From NCBI RefSeq assembly GCF_022378335.1, contig NZ_JAIQCI010000002.1, forward strand, positions 1 to 64,000: DNA of 64,000 nt, in the 5' to 3' direction. Numbering within the stretch: position 1 is the first letter of the stretch; every line of letters starts with the position of its first letter. Under the pieces are notes generated by a model. It was not told the DNA's origin. It did no database searches and was given only the letters and a program-made list of their open reading frames with translations. Below are positions 46,816 through 52,919 of this stretch, piece after piece. The position numbers were made by a program, and so were the translations under genes. Source of the stretch: Croceicoccus hydrothermalis. Its GTDB lineage: Bacteria > Pseudomonadota > Alphaproteobacteria > Sphingomonadales > Sphingomonadaceae.

Positions 46816-46927
46816 CCGCCCTTTCTCAGAGTATCCCCGAAGCCCCCTAGAAATCCCAGAAAACCAAAGGTATTGTCCCCTTTTTCGTCCGCATTTGACC
46901 GCTGCAATTTGCCTGCAGCCGGAGCCG

Positions 46928-47007
46928 AGTGTGGGGGTAGTGTGGGGGTAAAGTGGCTTACCCCCACACTTTGGTTTCACAATTTGGTCCCGAAAAGTGT
47001 GGGGGTA
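46928..47007. repeat. Iterated AGTGTGGGGGTA motif with perfect palindrome before integrase
   Basis: The 12-mer AGTGTGGGGGTA occurs directly at 46928-46939, 46939-46950 and 46996-47007, and inverted (TACCCCCACACT) at 46959-46970. The second and the inverted copy form a palindrome of 13-base arms around 6 bases. The last copy ends six bases before the integrase ATG. It could be an integrase arm-type binding site, an autorepression operator, or a site for an excisionase. Confidence 0.75.
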
Positions 47008-47012
47008 GAGCG

Positions 47013-48224
47013 ATGGGCAAACTCACGGCGGTAGCGGTCAAGGCGGCCTTGGCGAATCCAGGCACTTATCAAGACGGTGACGGATTATTCCTGAAAGTGG
47101 ACAAACGTGGCGGTGCCTATTGGAATTTGCGACTCCAGCGTGACGGCAAACGCCAAGACTTGGGGCTGGGCAGTGCAAAACTCGTGACGCTCGCTGAAGC
47201 ACGCGCCAAGGCGGCGGAGCTGCGAAAAGCCGTAAAGGTTGAGAAGCGCGACGTGCTTACGGAGCGCAAGAACGAGGAAGCTGCAAAGGTTACCTTCCGC
47301 GAAGCCGCCACCCAATATCACTCAGAGAACGAGGCAGGCTGGAAGAGCGATGTCTACGGTCGCCAGTGGCTGGCCAGTCTGGAGAACTATGCCTTCCCGA
47401 GGCTGGGCAACATGACGACCGGCGGGATCACCGCTGCTGACATCATCACGGTCCTTACGCCGATCTGGCAGGAAATTCCCGAAACAGCCCGCCAGGTCCG
47501 CAACCGGATTTGTGCCGTACTCGATTACTCCCACGCGAAGGGGTGGCGCTCCACGGAGGCTCCATCGGGCAATAGCAGCCTCAAAGCGGGGCGAGGGCTG
47601 CCCCGACAGATCAAGAAACCGGCAAACCGCAAGGCGATGCCCTACGTGGCGGTTCCTTCATTCCTTACCGCGCTGCGCCGCAAGCCGTCCTATTCGCGTC
47701 TTGCGCTGGACCTTCTCATTCTGACGGGCGTTCGCTCGCAGGAAGTGCGGCTCGCGAAGTGGAACGAATTCGATCTCGACCAGCGCCTTTGGACAATCCC
47801 AGCCGAACACATGAAGCGCAGCAGGGCGCACATCGTGCCGCTCTCAGAGGCGGCTCTGGCGGTGCTCGCTAAGGCGGACGCAATGCGGCTTGAGGGAGCC
47901 GAAGTGGTCTTCCCCGGCATGACCGGCAAGGCGATGTCCAACATGACGCTGCTCAAGGTCATGCGCGATATGCAGGAGCCTTTCCACGTTCACGGCTTCC
48001 GCTCCAGTTTTACCGATTGGGCCGCAAACGAAGGCTTCCCCAATGCGGTTGTCGAAGCGGCATTGGCGCACAAAACGCCTGACGCGGTCCAGGCCGCCTA
48101 TCGGCGCACTACCTATCTGGGCACGCCGGAGAATCCCGGCGCACGGGTGCAGCTGATGGAGGCTTGGGGGAGTTATTGCTCGGATATTCCGGACGCGTCG
48201 GAAAATCCTCATGGCGGCGGATAG
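47013..48224 (+). CDS. Tyrosine recombinase, P4-type integrase
   Basis: This 403-residue integrase has the N-terminal arm-binding domain of tRNA-integrating elements (LTAVAVKAALANPGTYQDGDGLFLKV), a core-binding domain (FREAATQYHSENEAGWKSDVYGRQWLASL), and a catalytic domain with Arg in TGVRSQEVR, His-x-x-Arg in HGFRSSF, and the nucleophile region HKTPDAVQAAYRRTTY. It begins just after tRNA-Tyr, so it probably inserts the element there. I use the ATG at 47013, the first after the repeated 12-mers. Confidence 0.95.
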   Translation: MGKLTAVAVKAALANPGTYQDGDGLFLKVDKRGGAYWNLRLQRDGKRQDLGLGSAKLVTLAEARAKAAELRKAVKVEKRDVLTERKNEEAAKVTFREAATQYHSENEAGWKSDVYGRQWLASLENYAFPRLGNMTTGGITAADIITVLTPIWQEIPETARQVRNRICAVLDYSHAKGWRSTEAPSGNSSLKAGRGLPRQIKKPANRKAMPYVAVPSFLTALRRKPSYSRLALDLLILTGVRSQEVRLAKWNEFDLDQRLWTIPAEHMKRSRAHIVPLSEAALAVLAKADAMRLEGAEVVFPGMTGKAMSNMTLLKVMRDMQEPFHVHGFRSSFTDWAANEGFPNAVVEAALAHKTPDAVQAAYRRTTYLGTPENPGARVQLMEAWGSYCSDIPDASENPHGGG

Positions 48225-48599
48225 GCAGTCGTATGGTTTGAGCTCTTATCGACTCAACCAAACGTTGAGATTGCAGGCAGTGTGCGACTTCTTATTGTAG
48301 ACCATCCAAACACGTTCACTTTCGCCCTCTAGATCGCCCCATACGATGCGATCATAAAGACCTAAATATTCCCAACTCGTCCAAGCAGTGTTTGCGTTGC
48401 TCTGAACATTAGGGAAAATCGCAACCCTACCTATGCCCTTATAGCCATCAGCCAATCCGAGCTCCCAAGGCACCCATTTGCTTTGATTGCTGTTCTCCGA
48501 AGCCAAGAGAACGAATTTCCGGCTCTGATTAATCCGGTCTTTTAAAGTCTGCGCGGTCTGCTCGTTCGTGTAGGGTGGGAGACTGCTATCCTTCTTGTC

Positions 48600-48603
48600 G
48601 ATG
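48600..48603. repeat. Target-site duplication GATG (left)
   Basis: The 4-base sequence GATG lies directly outside the left IS end and is repeated outside the right end at 49872-49875. Joining the flanks restores the TIR reading frame. Confidence 0.85.
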
Positions 48604-48667
48604 TGACGTGACCCCCTGATTTTCCTCCACGAGCGATTAGAGTCTGGCCTTGAAGGAAGGACAGACG

Positions 48668-48934
48668 ATGAAGCGTACGAGGTTTTCAGAAGAGCAGATT
48701 ATCGGGGTGCTGAAGGAAGCGGAGGCGGGAGCCAAGACCGCTGACCTGGCCCGTCGGCACGGTGTATCTGAAGCGACGATCTACAACTGGAAGTCGAAGT
48801 ATGGCGGGATGGAAGTGTCCGATGCCCGCCGACTGAAGGAGCTCGAGAGCGAGAACGCCAAGCTCAAGCGGCTGCTGGCCGATGCGATGCTGGACAAGGC
48901 TGCTCTGAAGGATCTTCTGGCAAAAAAGTTCTGA
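48668..48934 (+). CDS. IS3-family transposase OrfA
   Basis: This 88-residue protein has the helix-turn-helix of IS3 OrfA ([43 protein letters not shown]) and a leucine zipper-like C-terminal part ([18 protein letters not shown]). AAGGAAGGA lies upstream of the ATG. Near its end the heptamer AAAAAAG allows a -1 shift into orfB. Confidence 0.93.
   Translation: MKRTRFSEEQIIGVLKEAEAGAKTADLARRHGVSEATIYNWKSKYGGMEVSDARRLKELESENAKLKRLLADAMLDKAALKDLLAKKF
48922..48928 (+). promoter_or_regulatory. Programmed -1 frameshift site (AAAAAAG)
   Basis: A AAA AAG is a standard slippery heptamer. A -1 shift here continues as [30 protein letters not shown], which matches the N terminus expected for OrfB and gives the OrfAB transposase. 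Confidence 0.8.
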
Positions 48935-48972
48935 CGCCCGCCGCGCAGCGGGAAGCTGTTGCTCATCTCCAG

Positions 48973-49839
48973 GTGTGCCACGGGATGAGCGAGCGGCGGG
49001 CGTGCCGTGTTATCGATGCTGATCGCAAAAGCGTGCGTTACCGTTCCACCCGGGACGATGATGCCGAGCTTCGCGAGAAGCTGCGCGAGCTGGCCAACCA
49101 GCGTCGCCGGTTCGGCTATCGCCGTCTGCATATCCTGCTGCGCCGGGAGGGGATCATGATCAACCGCAAGAAGACCCAGAGGCTCTACAAGGAAGAAGGG
49201 CTGGCAGTAAGGCGACGACGAAGCCGCAGGCGTGCTGTTGGCACAAGGGCACCTGCTCCGGTTCTGGCGCTGCCGAACCAGCGCTGGAGCCTGGACTTTG
49301 TTCACGACCAGATGGCTTCGGGAAGACGGTTCCGGGTGCTCAACGTGGTCGATGACGTGACCCGGGAGTGCCTGGCAGCGGTGCCGGACACCTCGATCTC
49401 TGGTCGCCGTGTCGTTCGCGAGCTGACCGCACTGATCGAACAGCGCGGCAAGCCAGGCATGATCGTCAGCGACAATGGCACCGAGCTCACCAGCAACGCT
49501 GTGCTGGCATGGTGCGGCGAGGTCGGCGTGGAGTGGCATTACATCGCGCCCGGAAGGCCGATGCAGAATGGCTATGTCGAGAGCTTCAATGGCCGCATGC
49601 GCGACGAACTGCTCAACGAGACGCTGTTCTTGAGCATGGCCCATGCCCGTGTCGAGATCGCGGCCTGGGTCGAAGACTACAATCGGGAGCGACCACACTC
49701 GTCTCTCGGTTACGCAACACCGGCGGCGTTCGCCGCTGAACTGGATAAGCAATGGCCTGCTTCGCTACGCCCTACGGGCTCCGCTACGCAGCCCATTGCT
49801 TCAACCGCGCTTATGCGCAAAACAACCGCCCGGCTCTAA
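48973..49839 (+). CDS. IS3-family transposase OrfB (DDE catalytic domain)
   Basis: The independently initiated part has 288 residues, but the real product is probably OrfAB made by frameshifting from orfA. It has the HTH_21-like region ([28 protein letters not shown]), and rve core with catalytic Asp in WSLDFVHD, Asp in IVSDNGTE and Glu in [14 protein letters not shown]. It ends with a tail after [13 protein letters not shown]. Confidence 0.93.
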   Translation: MCHGMSERRACRVIDADRKSVRYRSTRDDDAELREKLRELANQRRRFGYRRLHILLRREGIMINRKKTQRLYKEEGLAVRRRRSRRRAVGTRAPAPVLALPNQRWSLDFVHDQMASGRRFRVLNVVDDVTRECLAAVPDTSISGRRVVRELTALIEQRGKPGMIVSDNGTELTSNAVLAWCGEVGVEWHYIAPGRPMQNGYVESFNGRMRDELLNETLFLSMAHARVEIAAWVEDYNRERPHSSLGYATPAAFAAELDKQWPASLRPTGSATQPIASTALMRKTTARL

Positions 49840-49871
49840 TCCCAGCTGGGGGAAAGCTGGGGGTCACGTCA

Positions 49872-49875
49872 GATG
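49872..49875. repeat. Target-site duplication GATG (right)
   Basis: This is the second copy of GATG flanking the IS element; see 48600-48603. Confidence 0.85.
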
Positions 49876-50061
49876 TAAACTGTTGCTCCATGTCCTTCCA
49901 AGACGCGAATGGCGCCAACAACTAACTCCTGATCTCTGGACGAATGAGATAGGAAGGTTGTGCCATTTGGTGATCGGTCTTCAGCTCGCTTTCGCAACGC
50001 AGTACGATCTGCGTCTCCTATTTCTTTTGTGAAGCGGCTGAAATCATCGCGAGTGGCAAAC

Positions 50062-50745
50062 CTAATCACCAGCGACCACCTGTTTTCCAGTCACAAGCTG
50101 ATACATTCGCTTACGGTAGTTTTGCAGCCGCCGGTTCACTTCTAGAAGGTCGGAGCTAAGCTGCTCAAACTCTGGAAAGTTCGTCTGCACGTCCTGTGGG
50201 CACACATCGTTTTTCGTCGACATTTGATGGTCGTACCAATGTCGAAAGCGAGCCTGCCATTTCGTCAAGTGTGGTCGAAGCCCTTCGTTCAAGACTTCAA
50301 TCGAGAGGTTGATAATCGTGCCAGTGCTATCGTGGCGCAATTTCGAGACAGGAATGTCTTTGATGAGTTCTCGTGTTACGCCGAAAAACGCATACCATGA
50401 GTCATAAATCTCAGCGATTACATCGTCATTCAAATCTATCGGAAGTCCGACTTTTCGGGTGCTGAGTTCAACCCAGATAGAATAGGCGATTTGACGATCT
50501 ACGTTATTTGGTTTGAACGACACCTTGTGGTCACCAAATCCGAACTCGGTAGTGTCGATCTCGAACTGCGGAAATCTACGCCCCATCCACCATTTTGCCA
50601 AAAACCACGCGATAGTAACGGCGACGATAGCAGCCATGAGTGGCAGCGTATCCAAGTGGAGACTGACCTCCCAATCCTCCGAAAGCACGAAGGACACGAG
50701 CGATGGGTCAGTTGCAGATTGGTTGGTTGGAACGGTCACTGACAC
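50062..50745 (-). CDS. Single-pass membrane protein of a TIR operon, candidate effector
   Basis: This 227-residue protein starts at GTG and overlaps the upstream TIR gene by 10 bases and the downstream TIR gene by 8. It has one clear membrane helix (about residues 33-53, LPLMAAIVAVTIAWFLAKWW), then a cytoplasmic domain of about 175 residues with no motif I recognise. Landmarks are RFPQFEIDTTEFGFGDHKVSF, VDRQIAYSIWVELSTRKVG, EIYDSWYAFFGVTREL and a charged C-terminal helix (LSSDLLEVNRRLQNYRKRMYQL). Its position between two TIR proteins suggests that it is an effector acting on the membrane when the TIR signal is made. Function is inferred only from context. Confidence 0.8.
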   Translation of the reverse strand: MSVTVPTNQSATDPSLVSFVLSEDWEVSLHLDTLPLMAAIVAVTIAWFLAKWWMGRRFPQFEIDTTEFGFGDHKVSFKPNNVDRQIAYSIWVELSTRKVGLPIDLNDDVIAEIYDSWYAFFGVTRELIKDIPVSKLRHDSTGTIINLSIEVLNEGLRPHLTKWQARFRHWYDHQMSTKNDVCPQDVQTNFPEFEQLSSDLLEVNRRLQNYRKRMYQLVTGKQVVAGD

Positions 50746-51275
50746 TGCCTGTTATAGGACATCCTAGCGCGCGGATTCACGATAAGATTTTGATGGGTTG
50801 TCCGTCGCTGATAGGCCTCTTCAATAGCATCAACTAAAGCAGACGTAGAAGATGGATAGCTCATGTGGCGGGCGTAGCAATCGATGCGGGGGAAATCTGA
50901 AGAAAGGTTCTGATTAAACCGCTCGGGGAAGCTTCCGCTGTAAGAAGGAAGCTTGATCCCAAGCAGGCCGTTCGGCGTTGAATATTGTCCCCGCCGCAAG
51001 GAAGATTGAATTTCCCAATCGACGTATCGCCGAGCCCAGGTGCACCGCCCCAACAGAACGATAGTAACTGTTGAATCTGCTAAAAACCGTTCTCGAATTT
51101 TCGCCATCACGTAGTCGGTGTTGTTACTATTGATGACATCCCCAGGCATCTCTTCACCAAGGCCACGAGCGATGAAGCAGTTATGCGCTTGATCGAAATC
51201 ACGGACAAACTGATTCACCGCATCTTGGTCTGCGTGGTGATAAGAAATGAAACACTTACGGCGCACAGTCGCCAT
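50736..51275 (-). CDS. MTH538-like TIR-domain protein (ThsB-like)
   Basis: This 179-residue protein matches the MTH538/DUF1863 branch of TIR domains, which includes Thoeris ThsB: RRKCFISYHHADQDAVNQFVRDFDQ at the N terminus, then NTDYVMAKIRERFLADSTVTIVLLGRCTWARRYVDWEIQSSL. Glu88 in VDWEI is the likely catalytic residue for making a nucleotide signal from NAD+. AAGGGG lies 8 bases before the ATG. It is the first gene of a three-gene operon with the membrane protein and a second TIR gene. The base composition is AT-richer than the core genome. Confidence 0.88.
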   Translation of the reverse strand: MATVRRKCFISYHHADQDAVNQFVRDFDQAHNCFIARGLGEEMPGDVINSNNTDYVMAKIRERFLADSTVTIVLLGRCTWARRYVDWEIQSSLRRGQYSTPNGLLGIKLPSYSGSFPERFNQNLSSDFPRIDCYARHMSYPSSTSALVDAIEEAYQRRTTHQNLIVNPRARMSYNRQCQ

Positions 51276-51487
51276 TGGTATACCCCTTCAGTTCTTGATT
51301 CGTTCATATCCCAGGCGGTGACAGGCTGACTAGGCCTGCTTCGACATTTCCCCTGTTTCTGCCTAGCTGGCTTGCGAATGGCTATTGAGCATGACTGCTG
51401 ATACCAATTGACTGCCGATAATTGGCCAATTTTCGAGAGCGGTCGCATATTCAGACCGCTGCGGCCGCATCTACAGGAAAATAAGCA

Positions 51488-51880
51488 ATGAGGATCACCA
51501 AGGCGACACCGGTCGATAAACAGTCAGACGAAGAGGCAACGGCAGAAGCTTCCTTCGGAGAATTCGGCGATGTGGAGGAAGATTGGTATCGCGCCGATGC
51601 AAAGGATTTGGAGGAGGCGATGACTGCGGCAGGCCTTCAGTACCGTGAGTATACACTGATGCGAAAGACCGTTGGATTGGAAAGCGGTCTTGTAGTTGCC
51701 TTGCTCTTATGGGGAGGCGTGAAGGCGTTCGAAGTGCTAAAGGCGTGGCTTCCGGCGCGTGAAGGCCGAAAAGTCCGGATAAAATTCAAGGATGGTACGG
51801 AAATAGAAGCGCATTCGGTTAATGATCTGGAAAAATTGCATGATCGCTTTCTCAAAAATGAGAGCGACGAAGAGGCGTAG
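51488..51880 (+). CDS. Small membrane protein of unknown function, divergent from the TIR operon
   Basis: This 130-residue protein has an acidic N-terminal 60 residues, a hydrophobic segment (GLVVALLLWGGVKAFEVLKAWL) and a C-terminal domain with KVRIKFKDGTEIEAHSVNDLEKLHDRF. The last part looks like small effector-associated domains found near defence genes, but this is weak. It starts 212 bases from the first TIR gene on the other strand. Whether it belongs to the same system is unknown. Confidence 0.6.
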   Translation: MRITKATPVDKQSDEEATAEASFGEFGDVEEDWYRADAKDLEEAMTAAGLQYREYTLMRKTVGLESGLVVALLLWGGVKAFEVLKAWLPAREGRKVRIKFKDGTEIEAHSVNDLEKLHDRFLKNESDEEA

Positions 51881-52141
51881 TTGGGAGCCAACGTTCGCGA
51901 GAACCCTCAACGCTTTATTAAGTGCGCAGGGTCTTCGTCTTAAAAATCCATGATGGATGCTCGTCGTCGTTAGACACATAGTGCGCGAGTGTGCGTTCTC
52001 GGAATCGTGTAGCTAGCGCTGGGAAGAACGAGATGAAACCTCAAGGCTCGAAGGCACTTGAATGTGCTTCATCGGCGGGTGACCGCTTTTCGCGCCAGAG
52101 AGACCCGCGTCTCCAGTCGTCCAACTAAACCGCAGGGTCTT

Positions 52142-52909
52142 TCACGACGAAATTTCTATCGAGCAAGTTACTGACTGTGCTTTCCGTTGAGCACTCTCTA
52201 TGCAGCGGTCCAAGGCCTCGCGATTCTCACTGAAGATGTGCTGGGCCGCAGCCAATTCCTCCCAGGCTTGGGGACTCTCAGATCGTATCAACCGTATTCC
52301 GGCCTCCACGATGGTCGGCTCGCCTACCGCCTTGCGAGCCATCCATTCTGGCCATTGCCAGCTTTCGGGCATGGCGCGGGCGATGGTGCCGGGTAAGATC
52401 GACCAAAGCAGGATGCCGGCAGCCATACCCACGCCTGCAAAGCGCCAGGTCTGGCGCTTCTGCTCGGCCTCGGTGCGGACACGCCCGACAATTGCGGCGA
52501 GCCGACCCGTTGCAAGGTCCAGGTCTTTGCGTCCGTGCCGGAACAGGTCGCTGGCATCGCGCAGCATGTCGAGCGATGCGCGCTTGATCTGAACCGCGAT
52601 GTCTTCCGGCGTCAGCTCGATGGCAGGCATGCTCCCGATTGTGCTCAATGTCTTGGAGACCTGTGCCAGCTGATCGGCCATCTGGCCAAGTGTCGAGGTG
52701 TAGTCCGGGATCACGATGTCGGCTCGCTCCCTGGCTATGTTCTGTACCGTATGGCGCACCATCGCCATTTCGCCTTCGAGACGGGCGAAGGCTTCAGTTG
52801 CCGGATCGGTTTCGTCAACCGCTTCCAGCTCTGGTTTCGGCTGGGGGGCGGGTGGTTCCTCTACTTCGAGGTCCAGTTGCACTTCTTCGATTGGGTCATC
52901 GTCTTCCAT
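52142..52909 (-). CDS. DUF6118-like protein linked to traA
   Basis: This 255-residue protein has an acidic, Pro-rich N terminus (EVQLDLEVEEPPAPQPKPELE), a coiled-coil-like region (VRHTVQNIARERADI ... LGQMADQLAQVSKTLSTIG), one membrane helix (WRFAGVGMAAGILLWSILP) and a C-terminal helical domain (SPQAWEELAAAQHIFSENREALDRCIESA). I recall this family next to traA in Sphingomonads. It follows traA with a 10-base gap and is likely cotranscribed. It may anchor the relaxosome to the membrane, but that is inference. Confidence 0.7.
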   Translation of the reverse strand: MEDDDPIEEVQLDLEVEEPPAPQPKPELEAVDETDPATEAFARLEGEMAMVRHTVQNIARERADIVIPDYTSTLGQMADQLAQVSKTLSTIGSMPAIELTPEDIAVQIKRASLDMLRDASDLFRHGRKDLDLATGRLAAIVGRVRTEAEQKRQTWRFAGVGMAAGILLWSILPGTIARAMPESWQWPEWMARKAVGEPTIVEAGIRLIRSESPQAWEELAAAQHIFSENREALDRCIESAQRKAQSVTCSIEISS

Positions 52910-52919
52910 TATTTAGCTC

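Larger units (their letters stand above)
48604..49871 (+). mobile_element. IS3-family (IS407-group-like) insertion sequence, 1268 bp
   Basis: The element begins TGACGTGACCCCC (48604-48616) and ends with its exact inverted copy (49859-49871). It carries overlapping-frame orfA and orfB and duplicated 4 bases at its target. Length, 4-bp duplication and the OrfA sequence fit the IS407 group of IS3. Both ORFs look intact, so it could still be active. Confidence 0.93.
48246..50069 (-). pseudogene. TIR-domain gene interrupted by an IS3-family element
   Basis: Read on the minus strand, 50069-49872 encodes an N-terminal part starting at GTG and ending GTTFLSHSSRDQELVVGAIRVLEGHGATVYI. After removal of the insertion the frame continues at 48599 with DKKDSSLPPYTNEQTAQTL and KFVLLASENSNQSKWVPWELGLADGYKGIGRVAIFPN, ending at 48246. 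The two parts make one TIR domain of about 185 residues with SHSSRDQE near its start and the Glu of WVPWELGLADG, the usual NAD-hydrolase catalytic Glu. The insertion makes a stop directly after YI. It is third in a coupled operon, overlapping the membrane-protein gene by 8 bases. In this strain it should be inactive. Confidence 0.85.

Noticed and set aside
51881-52141. Possible small gene between the small membrane protein and the DUF6118-like gene
   Set aside because: The open frames are short, lack ribosome-binding sites and show no family likeness.
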